Assembly (NCBI RefSeq): GCF_023898315.1
Contig: NC_064616.1
Span: forward strand, 546,149,602-546,213,601
DNA: 64,000 nt
DNA from: Schistocerca nitens
Lineage: Eukaryota; Arthropoda; Insecta; Orthoptera; Acrididae
Direction: 5' to 3'
How positions within the stretch are numbered: position 1 is the first letter of the stretch; each line of letters opens with the position of its first letter. Under the pieces are notes generated by a model. That model ran no database searches. It had not been told where the DNA came from and saw only the letters and a program-made list of their open reading frames with translations. Shown here piece after piece: positions 32,182 to 43,288 of the stretch. Position numbers and translations under genes: made by a program.

Positions 32182-34428
32182 CCGTGCTGATTCACTTTGA
32201 CTATTATATACGGCGCTGATTGCTTTTGCCCATCACTAATGTTACGATGTATAACATAAAGTTTGGTTCGTACGGAAGCATTCACACTCGCTCTGCTTGC
32301 GAGTGCAACTGGAGAAGAAATGACTAGTAGCGGTACAAGATACCCTTCGCCACGCATCGGATGCTGACTTTGGAGTATGTATGTATGTGCAGGTATAGAT
32401 AGATGTAAATGGGGTAAAATTGAGTAGATTCTGTAATTCCATGGAGAATACGTCCACGAAGCCTTCACTTGTAGGGTATCTCAACGTAGGAAAGACAGCT
32501 TGATAAAGATTACACAGGCCAACGATGGAAAAACTTTTTTCTGAATATATCTTATTATTACGTTTTTAATGGTGTGAAATCCAATACAATACTTAAAAAA
32601 CTGTATCACCCACAATTTCTTTACATGAACCAGATAATGATGAATTCCGTTATAATACAGAACGTCTAGATCCCAGATTGTTTACTCAGACCGAGGTTAA
32701 CGATTTGGTTAGGGATCTGGGCTTAACGAACAAAAAAAAAAAGCTGAATTGCTTCGCTCTAGATTAAAAGAAAAGAACTTATTGGCAATTGGAACCTGCA
32801 TATACATATAAAGAAAGAGAGAGGAGCAATTTTCCAAGTCTTTTCAACAAGAAGACTTGCCATTACTACGGGCCGCAAAGCCTACACTGACTAGGTAAGG
32901 ACCGAAGAAAGAGAAAGAAAGAGAGAGAAGCAAGAACACACGAACCACTGGAAACGAAACGATATCATTCCCTGCAGGTCCATGTGCAACTCATTGCAAC
33001 GTACGCTGTTGCGCAAGCTGCAAAATAACGCGCGATGAAACTGACACAGCTCAGAAGACTTAAAGATCTACAAGGGCTTGGCCTGGAGTTTTCGGGAGGG
33101 AACGAAAGAAGAGATCTATGGCGGATCTCATGCTACCCGATTTAGAGAATCCGGTGTGATTGGTGACGGAGCTTAGTAGCGGCAAGAACTATGAAGAAGC
33201 AGAATTTTGCTAGCTTTCTTTTCATGACATGTGGATTCACACGCTCTAAAAATTTGCCCGATGTCTGGCAGTGAAACGGTTTTTTCGCCCTTCGAGTGAA
33301 AACGCGACGGCGCTGCATGTTGCTTTACCAGCGAAAGGTTTGTGAGCCTGTCGATGAGAGCAACACTGTACAGGGTAGTTATGAAGGAGTAACGAGTTAT
33401 TTATTTATGTAGACAGGATCATTTATGCTCGTAGATAGTGTATATTACTTTCCTGTCCCACCAAGAAATGCTTACGGAATAGGTCATAGACAGACTCATA
33501 GAATATAACCCCCGAGTAGACTTAAAATACATTGTCCTTCTTCCATTTTTCTTGAGCAGGCTATTGATTTTTTTTTCTACCAAAGAATGAAATACTACGT
33601 CTGTTACAAATAATTAATACGTCAAATTATTTAATCAATTAATTATGAATACAGAAAGATGGGGATAAATGACACAGCCGGGCGCCGCATTACCTGGAGT
33701 GCAGGACGACTGGGGAGGTCCGCTTTGCAGCAACAGCAGGCAGCAGTCAGCGGCGTCGCTACCTCCTGCGCGTCGCTACTGGCCTGGTACCACCAGCGCC
33801 GATTGAGACGTTGTCTTCACCCTTGAGGACATCAGAGACGCGAACGACGACGCTGACTGTAGGATACCCTCTGGATATAACGAATCTTACACACGAACGA
33901 ACGTCACACTGTTCATAGAAACATCATCAGTTTCATATGGGAAGCGGCTACTCAGAAATCACATTACTTGTACGGTTGTAGTCTAGAATGATAAATCCAC
34001 TCTGGGCTCTTACGTGAGCTGTTAGTGTAGTACTGTGAGAGGAGAGTATTTACAGATGAGTACGGACGTCTTTGTAAGTAAGAGAGAGAAAATGTCGGTA
34101 TTGTGTCAGATAACAGAGCGTGTAAAGGTGACTCCAGTAAAAAATAAAAAAAAAGAAACCTCAAGGTATCAAGTGGAGTGTTATTATGCATCACAGGTAC
34201 TGGATGAACGCCAGTGATATCTGCACATTTCTTCCTGTGAAAAAAATAAAATAAAATAAAAATAGTAGTTTGGTCATAACAACACTGATTAAACACGCTG
34301 TTAGTTGGCCATCTGCTTAATTTAGCATTTAAGACACATCATGAGCTTTCCATGCTCCGAAATCACTTACTCATCATCTTCAGACATTATGATGACTAGA
34401 AAGTGGTCGTACCGTCGTTCTAAAAATA
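32177..34428. other. Mostly gene-free; one decayed coding relic and a GC-rich patch
   Basis: Apart from the relic at 32640-32890 I see no supported ORF. The part 33675-33860 is clearly more GC- and CpG-rich than its surroundings (gggcgccgc, cggcgtcgc) and has no long frame. It could be an old LTR or a promoter/exon fragment. Confidence 0.4.
32640..32890 (+). pseudogene. Relic of an uncharacterised repeated arthropod ORF
   Basis: The frame reads LFTQTEVNDLVRDLGLT, then after a shift in an A-run SRLKEKNLLAIG and FSKSFQQEDLPLL. From memory these words (LVRDLGL...SRLKEKNLL) recur in uncharacterised proteins present in many copies in arthropod genomes, probably transposon-linked. I cannot name a function. 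Only about 80 codons remain, with a frameshift and a stop. Confidence 0.35.
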
Positions 34429-34441
34429 TAAGAAAATAAGG

Positions 34442-34689
34442 AGGAGGAGGAGATTAGTGTTTAACGTCCCGTCGACCACGAGGTCATTAGAGACGGAGCG
34501 CAAGCTCGGGTGAGGGAAGGATGGGGAAGGAAATCGACCGTGCCCTTTCAAAGGAACCATCCCGGCATTTGCCTGAAGCGATTTAGGGAAATGACGGAAA
34601 ACCTAAATCAGGATGGCCGGAGACGGGATTGAACCGTCGTCCTCCCGAATGCGAGTCCAGTGTCCTAACCACTGCGTCACCTCGCTCGG
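34442..34689 (-). mobile_element. SINE family 2 copy, tRNA-derived, minus
   Basis: On the minus strand the head reads gcgaggtgacgcagtggtta (A-box region) and then ggttcaatcccgtctcc (B box). The body contains ccatcctgatttaggttttc. Perfect 13-bp duplication taagaaaataagg at 34429-34441 and 34690-34702. Same family as 49657-49895. Confidence 0.9.
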
Positions 34690-34760
34690 TAAGAAAATAA
34701 GGCAGGAGGCATTTATATTTTCCTATGTAACGTAGTTTCTTCGTTACGCTCGTCTCCATT

Positions 34761-34950
34761 ATATTGGCTCTGAGCCCTATGGGACTTAATATCGGAGGTC
34801 ATCAGTCCCCTAGAACATAGAACTACTTAAACCTAAATAACCTAAGGACATCACACACATCCATGCCCCAGGCAGGATTCGAACCAGCGACCGTATCGGT
34901 CACGCGGTTCCAGAATGAAGCGCCTAGAACCGCACGGCCACACCGGCCGG
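34761..34950 (-). mobile_element. SINE family 1 copy, minus
   Basis: B-box complement ggattcgaaccagcgaccg. Short duplication ctccatt at 34754-34760 and 34951-34957. The tail is truncated relative to other copies. Confidence 0.85.
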
Positions 34951-35096
34951 CTCCATTGAAATGACTAATCAATTATTTCACATTTCTTACACCATCGATT
35001 ACATATATTTCAGTTGGGATGCACAAAGAGAAAATGGTAACATGCACACAATTAGACTACATACTTAATCGAATTTTAGTTTTTAACCACTAGAAA

Positions 35097-35294
35097 ATGG
35101 TTCAAATGGCTCTGAGCACTATGGGACTCAACTGCTGTGGTCATTAGTCCCCTAGAACTTAGAACTACTTAAACCTAACTAACCTAAGGACAGCACACAC
35201 ATCCATGCCCGAGGCAGGATTCGAACCTGCGACCGTAGCAGTCGCACGGTTCCTGACTGCGCGCCTAGAACCGCGAGACCACCGCGGCCGGCTC
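35097..35294 (-). mobile_element. SINE family 1 copy, minus
   Basis: Full-length. Perfect 11-bp duplication accactagaaa at 35086-35096 and 35295-35305. Confidence 0.93.
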
Positions 35295-35470
35295 ACCACT
35301 AGAAATTTTGACTAGTATTACCAACTTAAACCTATCCTTTCAAAGTCGTCTAAAGTAGTTAATGACTACGCGTTTGTATAACTGTTTTTAGGTTTCTTTA
35401 GTTAGTACACTTCCCTAACGCAACACCAGAATAGGTATTGACTTACAATTAATCATAACGAGGTATATTT

Positions 35471-36013
35471 TGTGGTGTCACCGCCAGACACCACACTTGC
35501 TAGGTGGTAGCATTTAAATCGGCCTCGGTCCGTTAGAATACGTCGGACCCGCGTGTCACCACTATCAGTGATGCAGACCGAGCACCGCCACACGGCAGGT
35601 CTAGTCTCGAGAGACTCCCTAGCACTCGCCCCAGATGTACAGCCGACTTTGCTAGCGATGGTTCACTTTCTACATACGCTCTCATTTGCAGAGGCGAGAG
35701 TATAGCATAGTCTTCAGCTGCGTCATTTGCTACGACCTAGCAAGGCGCTATATTCAGTTCCTATAATTACTTCAAGAATGTATTCTGAACATATAATATT
35801 GTGAATCATGTACCGTCAAGAGCGACGTTTATCATTAATGGATTAAAGTTAAGTATCAAACTAATTACGTCCGCTTTCGGAATTCTAATTCTTTGTCATG
35901 TTCCAGACCACACGTCAGTATAGTTCTTCACTCCTCACGACAGCCTGCGTGAGCTAAAGCGCGTGAATTTCGGCCTCCACTAGTAACACGGTGTTGACTC
36001 TTCTGGCAACACA
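35471..36013 (+). repeat. Solo LTR (~543 bp)
   Basis: Starts tgtggtgtcaccgccagac and ends ggcaacaca, with the TG...CA ends of an LTR. It carries the inner near-palindrome gtgtcaccgccagacaccac. I recognise the sequence as a Ty3-type LTR common in grasshopper DNA, but only from memory. No second copy or internal domain lies in the window, so it is either solo or orphaned. I could not find a clean 4-6 bp duplication. Confidence 0.6.
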
Positions 36014-37439
36014 AAATCTATCTTAACCGTAGTTTATACTTCTCACAGTTTAGCGTTTGATTACAATACACTTCGTTGGCTAGAAGCAGATTTTCTTTTT
36101 ATCCGTCGCCTCAGCCCTTCTTAGCTATATTTCTCACACACTGAGTGAGGAATTTAACCATCTCCTAAGTCCATTTTTCAGGGCCCTTAAACTACCTAAA
36201 ATCTACATATTCTTTACATAAAAACTGCAAAACCTTCCCACCATACACTTATGTCACATTGACGCAACTTAAATCATTTTAACCTATTACAAACCAACAT
36301 TCATCCTTCTTCCAATTAAAATTTTACGTCCAGGTCTCATTATCAATCTCATTAACACTTCGCACATGTCCAGCTTATGGATTCCATATTTCTACCACAC
36401 CTGTGCAATTATCTCAAAGATTCAAAATTAATGGTGTTCATTCAAGCACTTTATTAAGTTACTGGTTTTACTGGGTGGTGATTGTATTCATTAATTCATT
36501 CCTCTCTTTTTCACTTACCTGACTTTAATATTTGCATCCGTCATTTACCTACAAAGCTTCATTTAAATACCTTTGGCTTCCATGAATTGTCCAGTGCGCA
36601 AAGAAACTATTCATGCTAGCTAAATTTTATTTTTGAGCTTTGTTAGAGGTCCCTAAACTTCCATAACAATTTATACAGAGATGTTACCATTACTTTCACT
36701 GGTGCAAAGTTCCTAATTCTATCAGGCGCTCTTCCTCATATTATCTATTCCGTACCTCATTACGTCCTTGCCATCTTATTATTAGTGTTTCCCAAACAAT
36801 CCTTTCTCAATTTTGTATTCCCATTTTACTCCATTAGTACTCTATTATTTCCAAACTTTCTATTACTTTTTGTTGTTATTAAAACCGCTATTGCTTAATT
36901 TATGAAGTATCGCATTTTTATTTTGGTCATTATACTCCGGTCTTATATAAATTAACCTTTCATAAATGCACCCAACTCTCTGGCTTTGGTGACTGTCATA
37001 ATACGTACATTTTGAAATCAGAGCACATTCTCACTCCTCATCGGATCACACTTTTCCTTTCCTCTTCTATTAAATCGTTTTCTGTCACCTGATATTTACA
37101 CAGATAGACGTCTTACATTTCTAAAAGATCTATGTTCTTAGCTGCTTACCTACTGAACTGCAATCAACACATAACGAAACTGCTGTTGTTACGGTGTAAT
37201 TATAGAAGACTGGGAGAAGAATGATTGGGTAAGGCAAACAACATTTCCTATAAACGGAATAACAGGACAGTCACTACAAAAGTAGAAACTTTATAGTAAT
37301 GGGGTGAATGTAGAATAATGGGGGACGAATTGTTGGAAAGGGTAAAGAAAACTATTCGACAGCTGAGGACGCACAGCTACCAAACTGTGCATATGTTACT
37401 GATTGACAGAGCCCTACATGAGTTAATTCTCACCACTCA
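36014..37439. other. Gene-free, AT-rich stretch
   Basis: No ORF above background and no recognised repeat signature. Confidence 0.45.
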
Positions 37440-37690
37440 GAACATATTCCTTTAGCTCCATGATGTACGAAATACCTTTTTGGTTCCTGGTTACACTGAA
37501 CGATAAGCATTTTTATCGAGACATGGTTCCACCACAAAGGGGCCATGATATACAAGAAGAAATCATTCCTTCTGTTAAGATTTCCTTTGTGCATCCCGTT
37601 TCTTATTGCTTCTCTGAATGTGGTAAATGCCACCTAGTTTGGCACATTGTTGTCCTGGAACTGACCAGTAAAGAAAGTATCTGAGTTGTC
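37440..37690 (-). pseudogene. Possible RT leader of the LTR element
   Basis: In one minus frame VYHGPFVVEPCLDKNAYRS then VFRTSW resembles the stretch before the RT domain of Ty3-type pol (an LLxxxxxVFxxEPG... block). Stops are present. Weak on its own; supported by its position downstream of the protease relic. Confidence 0.3.
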
Positions 37691-37799
37691 TGTTTCATAT
37701 TTAAACTGATTTGTAAATATAACTACATTCTCTTGATCTTGCACTCACAACTTCATCTTTTCAACCCCAAAATCTACAGAGCATTTTAACTCATTCAAA

Positions 37800-38470
37800 A
37801 AATCTACGCCAACCAATAATGTTACAATTAAACTTTTTATATGGAAAAAATTATGTTCTATTACCTTTCCGATCAGCATCCAAGGTAACAACACTCATTT
37901 CTAATGACTCTAGAAAGTATTCCGTTTGCGCCGGCTTGGGTGGCAGAGCGGTTCTAGGCGCTACAGTCTGGAACCGCACGACCGCTACGGTCGCAGGTTC
38001 GAATACTGCCTCGGGCATGGATGTGTGTGATGTCCTTAGGTTAGTTAGGATTAAGTAGTTCTAAGTTCTAGGGGACTGATGACCTCAGAAGTTAAGTCCC
38101 AAAGTGCTCAGAGCCATTTTCTTTCCGGTTTACCTAAAATTTTCAAACTTCTGATAGGCAAATTATAAAAATTTTCTTTTTTTTGGACTGATTCATAGAA
38201 CTTTTTGGAAAAATCAGACATTTTTGAGGAACTACCCACTAAAATATCAGTAGTAACATCTTCTAATTGGGCCGTAATTACAGGATTTTCGTAATTTATT
38301 GTTTTTATTACCATCGTATTACTCCACATCATCCTTAGGTATGTCGTTCCTGTTAAAATCAAGAGAAGTCCTCGATTCCTTGTTACTGATAACAGTGGGT
38401 AAACAACCACGAAATTGGCCAACCTACCTTGTAGCAATATATTGCAATTATTCGGTGCCTGACGCGACAC
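37800..38470 (-). pseudogene. Retropepsin-like protease relic, split by a SINE
   Basis: The minus frame 38470-38120 reads ENPVITAQLEDVTTDILVGS, a retropepsin-type block where the catalytic L(V/I)DSG/DTG motif would have Asp; here it is Gly, so the site is dead. It continues SKKFYESVQKKENFYNLP to the SINE and, beyond it (37929-37800), LEMSVVTLDADRKGN and a further decayed part. The protease would have matured the element's polyprotein. Confidence 0.45.
37930..38120 (+). mobile_element. SINE family 1 copy, plus
   Basis: Head gccggcttgggtggcagagc, B box ggttcgaatactgcc, tail agagccatttt. Duplication is imperfect (ttccgtttg / ttccggttt). Inserted in the protease relic. Confidence 0.85.
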
Positions 38471-38606
38471 CTCTTATTCATCCAAATCCTAAAGCTCCAT
38501 ATCGCCAGTTATTCTCTCTATAACATATCTATATTCATTACCATCTTTCTTTTCAAATATAAAATCCATTATACCCCCCTCATTATTAATGGGTACCTCG
38601 TTACGG

Positions 38607-38840
38607 CTAATTTCCATGGACACCTATAAAGTTGTCATATGCACCAGATACATTTTTACGTTCCTCACGCAATTCCTCTTCACTTTCAGGAGACCAAATA
38701 TTCCATACTTTTTTGATGAAATTACACGTACCCATTGTGTCTTCCTCTAAACTTGCATTGAAAATTAGTTCTTCAGTTATCGGTTCTTTGTATAATTCAC
38801 AAAGGTCGTAATTACTGTCCGGGATCTGTTTTCCTATCAT
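38607..38840 (-). pseudogene. Acidic ORF between gag and protease relics
   Basis: A 77-residue minus frame rich in Glu and Asp (ESEEELREERKNVSG). No motif. Its position between gag-like and protease-like relics suggests it is part of the same element's polyprotein. Confidence 0.25.
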
Positions 38841-39299
38841 ATTACTTCCTTTAATTACTCGTATATCATTGCCAAGTTTTAACTACTGGTCGGAGGTGTG
38901 TTTCGCAGCATATGATGGAAGTGGAGTAAGCTGAGCAGATATAATGCCGCCCTCACTCCCCGTCCAACACACTATGACTCAGTTGCGTTATACTGCGTTC
39001 GACTTCATCGCCAACCCGAGTTCTCACCTCCAAACTATGCGACATTTTAGCTTCTCTCACTTGCTGTTTATGACTTTGTGGGACGTCAGATATCTATCTT
39101 GTCTCTGCACGATACTTGGCTGAGACATTCCTTAGTTTAGTGCGCCGTATCGTGTACAATTGTCGTTAAAATTGTGATTACGAGCAATATGTTGCTAGTG
39201 ACGTCCGCGGCCCTGTTTACTTGTCTATATGGATTCCACGACGGCTGCCGATCCCGTAGCCTACTGTTCTCCTCCTGTAAGCATTCTAAACTACTAAAG

Positions 39300-39720
39300 T
39301 TATGCAGACAGTTTTCTTACCTGCCACGTGATGATAGTAGCACACCTTCTTGCATCACACAAAGGAAGAGAATTACCGAATTACATCTGAACGACTTCAC
39401 GTCCATTCCAGTCTCTGTAAACTTTACCTTTGCCCACCAATGCTCACAGAAGGGGACTAATGAGTCGTACCTTGACTGATAAGTCTCTCCAGTACACAAA
39501 TTTCTAACTAAACTATCCTGGATTTCTGTAGACCAGTACTTCTGCAAGATCTTCTCCTGAAATTCCCCTGCAGTTCTACAGGAATTTGTGATACCCATAA
39601 ATCAGTATCACCTTGTAAGTCTCTGACAATGAAGGATATCTGCTCACTTACTATGCAGGATTTTGGTAAGATATTGTCACTTTTGTATGCACATGTTCCT
39701 TTGAAACGAAGTAAACAGGT
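39300..39720 (-). pseudogene. Gag-like relic of the LTR element
   Basis: The minus frames give SEQISFIVRDLQGDTDLW, then (after a shift) GEFQEKILQKYWSTEIQDSL and TYQSRYDSLVPFCEHWWAK. The pattern of a Trp-rich helix followed by F..KYWS...Q..L...L.....Y is the retrotransposon gag domain pattern found in Ty3-type elements. Frameshifts and stops break it. Confidence 0.4.
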
Positions 39721-40600
39721 TTTCGATATCTAAATAATGTCACATCTGCTGATACAGAAGTTGAGGTATACTCTACCAGAGAGTTTATTGGTATCCCAAA
39801 AAAGGTGTGAGTCTTTCTGGTCTACCATTGTTTATGAGCAACCTACGTGGCCCGAAACAATTATAGGGTTTGAAGTACTATCCCAAGTATTAGATTCATT
39901 TCCGACGTTGTTCCCTTAACCAATTTTTGCATTTTCTGTCGACACCTCAGAATTCAAAGTTTATAGTTTATCCTCAACAGTCTGCTCTTGAGTGATTGGT
40001 GTGAGATAATTAATTTTAATGCCTGACATTATGCTTTACGAGTAGTTAAATCTTTCACTACTGTAGATGTGGACTCTGTAACCAGTTCTTCACATTGATC
40101 AGAGTCCCCTTTTACCTTTCCCTGTAATTCCTCTTCCGTTTCCGGAATGTTTGACTGTCATTCTCCTTTCATTTGTTCAGAGTGTCCCACAAATTTCCCA
40201 TGCCATTACACGAACTTGGAACTGTTTCACGGACGATCACAACATTTCGGAATTGATGAGGAAGGATGGCGGATTGGAAAACGAAGGAATTAATCTCATC
40301 TGGCTCTCACTCTGACTGGAAGAATGCTATTATATCAATAAACCGAAACGCGAATTTGTCAGAAATGTATCAATCGGATGTCAGTGGCCAGTTACGTGAA
40401 TGCATATGTGCCACACTATTAATTAACCAAGGCGGACGGCAAGCAAATGACCATCTCACGTCTGTAAGTTGCCGCGAGTGCCCCAAATTCCAGTATTTTA
40501 CAATATCGTCGAACTGGCACTCAAGTATGTCCCTAAATTTCCGCTCTCTTAGGTACACACTAAGTATTCAGTGGTTATCATTATAAATTGATGTGGCCTG

Positions 40601-42056
40601 GGAAGTTTTATTCGTTAGCCACAAATAAACAGGTCAGGACTGCAATGAATTCTCAAATTTAACTGAGAGGCGCAATGTTCAGATATAATCAGCTGTTTAC
40701 ACTATCAAGGAACTGATAGTGATGCCAAGGAGATGTATTAGCGACCTCAGCGCCTCATCGCGTTGCTGGCCATATAAGCGGCCGTTCCGCAGTGTGAAGT
40801 GGTATCATACAGCCTGTTGGAGCGTCTTCTGCCCCACTACGAATTCTACAACGACTCTTCATGGCCCACCAACGTTGTACCTGGTGTCGGTAGTCGTGTG
40901 GTCGGTTGATCTCCTCCCTACTGTCGTGGTAGGTTTCAGCACCTTGAGGCGCCCAGATGTTGAACAGCAACATACACACCATGAGGCCCTGTTAACTGGC
41001 TTCTGATTTGAAGCTCAGTGCTGGCGGTTCTCTGAGATATGGTGTTGTCGGAAGACAGCTAGCTTCTCCATCAGGAGATGATAGGTGGCGAGCAGCATAA
41101 AGTTCATCAGGCGTAGACCATTAACTTGAGTACATCTTCAGCTAGTTCATAGACTGTTCTGGGTCATTTAGGATATAGGTTCCCTCCAGTACCGCAGTCA
41201 TGGAATCGACTGCTATTACTGTGAATACCACCGGGCCCAATGATAGCCTTATGTCGAGAGCAGGATCGCTGGAGTATTTAAAGGGAACTGTCTTCAGGCT
41301 GTGATGCAATGCACGGTTTGTAACGACTGCATCTGTTCTCATTCTGTTACATTCTCTTAACAGGCTATTAACTGCTGTGTCAGTTACCCTGTAAGTGCAC
41401 TTGAGTAAAAGAGTTTCTGCACATTCCTTATGAGCTAACGAACATACTTGTCTCGCTTAATTTGGTTTTCTGCCGCAGTGGTCTTTCTGCTGGAAGAATA
41501 TTGTCACTAGGCAGACGGTGTTGTCATACTTCGAGGGCCTGACCATTTCCAATACACCGGCTCGCTTACTGCTTCGTCTCTGACTCTGGCATGACTTGAT
41601 TTTGCATGGTAGTGTTACGACTTTTGACTGAAGTTTCTAGTTTCCTACACCTTACTATTCTGTGTCTTAACAATAATGTTCTGTAACTTCTGGTTTTGTT
41701 CTCTGCGTGGTGGTTGTGAGTGCATTTTGCTGTTCAGATAATATCTTTATCGTTTGAATCTGGCATGCCGACAGGGAGTTCATACAGGCTGACCTATGAT
41801 GGACGTGACTGAGGTTTAGTCAATTTTCTTATGGTCGTTTTGTTTCTTTCTTTGTGAATGGTCTGGCTGGCTTGAGGTGTTGGTGATGTGGCGATGCTGG
41901 CTGTACTGAAGCTACCACTATCTGAGGAAGGAGCAGGTAAATATCTAATGTCATGCTAGCAGTTCCCCGTATATCATGTACTACATAGTGTGAGTGAAAT
42001 GTCGGTTAATGGCTACAAAACATGTATAAAATTAAAAGACGCATAATTACAACATA
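40601..42056. other. Gene-free stretch
   Basis: Short frames on both strands without motifs. A purine/pyrimidine-balanced, slightly GC-richer part at 40720-41340 may be transposon debris, but I cannot name it. Confidence 0.4.
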
Positions 42057-43288
42057 CAGAAGTTGGAAAAACAAATGGAACACAAAAAATAAAGTCGATT
42101 AGCATGCCTAATACATTTTAGGGATCCCACTGACTTTCAAAACAGTTTCCTTCCATCTCATAATAAATGATTACTGGTGCTGTATAATAGTCAAGGGAAT
42201 TTTATACCACTATTTCAGCAAAATAATAGCTGGTTTAGGTAGTGATGATGGAGGTGGATAGTGATCACGCACCCTTCCTCTAAAAGAGACCACAAAGGCT
42301 AAATAAAATTGAGATCTGGTGGCCGTGGTGGCCAGGGGAGATGCGACCCATCATCCTCGTGCTCCTAAAGCCGGGACTAGCCGATGCAAGCTGTTGCGAA
42401 CAGGGCCCCTATCTTCTTGGAACACAGCATCACCTTTAGCGAGCATGCGTTGCTCCATGGCATATAGCTTATGAGCCAAAATGATCAGATAATGCTTTTC
42501 AGTAACGCGACCTGGCAGAGCAACCATGGGGCCCATGGAATACCACGATATGGCTGTCTAAATCATCACCGAATCCCCCCCTCCCTGCAGCCCAGTGTTT
42601 CACTTTTTGTATACAAACTTGGCCAGAAGTTGGAAACAGTGTGAAACAAGACTCACCCGATGAAATGACTCTCTTTCATTTCCCAATAGTCCAGACTGTA
42701 TGGATTTGGCACCACGTCTTCCTGTTACTGGCATTTGCTACTGATGAGTGGTCTTCGAATTCCAGCGCTCCCTTTAAATCCCTCATTAAGGAGCTCCCTT
42801 CATTTGTTTTGGTGCTGACAGGGTTCACGAACGCGAAATACAGTTCTGCAGCGACTTTTGTAGCTGTCGTTCTCCTACTTTTCGTCACAATCCTTTTGAG
42901 TTACCGTAGACTCACTAGCCATTTTATTCCGAGTCGTGACTCAGCGGATGATGTTTCTAAGCCATCCCTTTATGTGGTATAAATATTTCAATATGGTGTT
43001 TTTTTTGAAAAATCTAACACCTCGGCTCCTTTGTTCACGGGTGCACCCACTATACGAGCTGCAACAATTTTCCCACTTTCGGATTCACTTAAAACCCATA
43101 TAATGCACTCTCAGTCATGCAGAAAAAGTGTTTCTGACTACGAATGACACTTGCAACGTGTTGAAGACGTTGCGCAGATGCCGTTCGTTGCCAAATACAA
43201 CAGCGTGACTTGAAGGATTATCTATCTCCAGCTATTGTGTTCAAGCATGCTTTTCTCTCGGTGTTTCCATCTTTTTGTCCAACCCCTG
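42057..43288 (-). mobile_element. Tc1-like element (third family), 1232 bp
   Basis: TIRs: left begins cagaagttggaaaaacaaat, right (complement) begins caggggttggacaaaaagat, with TA at 42055-42056 and 43289-43290. Contains a minus-strand transposase relic. Confidence 0.8.
42255..42985 (-). pseudogene. Tc1-like transposase relic, third family
   Basis: In minus-strand order: RRTTATKVAAELYFAFVNP (second HTH region, 42888-42830), HRVSLVSHCFQLLAKFV (about 42650), WYSMGPMVALPGRVTEKHY (start of frame 42536-42351), GDAVFQEDRGPVRNSLH (second catalytic block, QDD reads QED), HLPWPPRPPDLNFI followed by TAG then PLWSLLEEG. The stop replaces the codon that normally encodes the catalytic Glu. Multiple frameshifts. 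Confidence 0.65.

Larger units (their letters stand above)
37440..40600 (-). mobile_element. Decayed minus-strand LTR retrotransposon interior
   Basis: Three relics occur in the gag-protease-RT order on the minus strand: gag-like at 39300-39720, protease-like at 37800-38470, and an RT leader at 37440-37690. They are separated by decayed sequence. No LTRs were found, so the limits are approximate. A SINE interrupts the protease. Confidence 0.5.
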
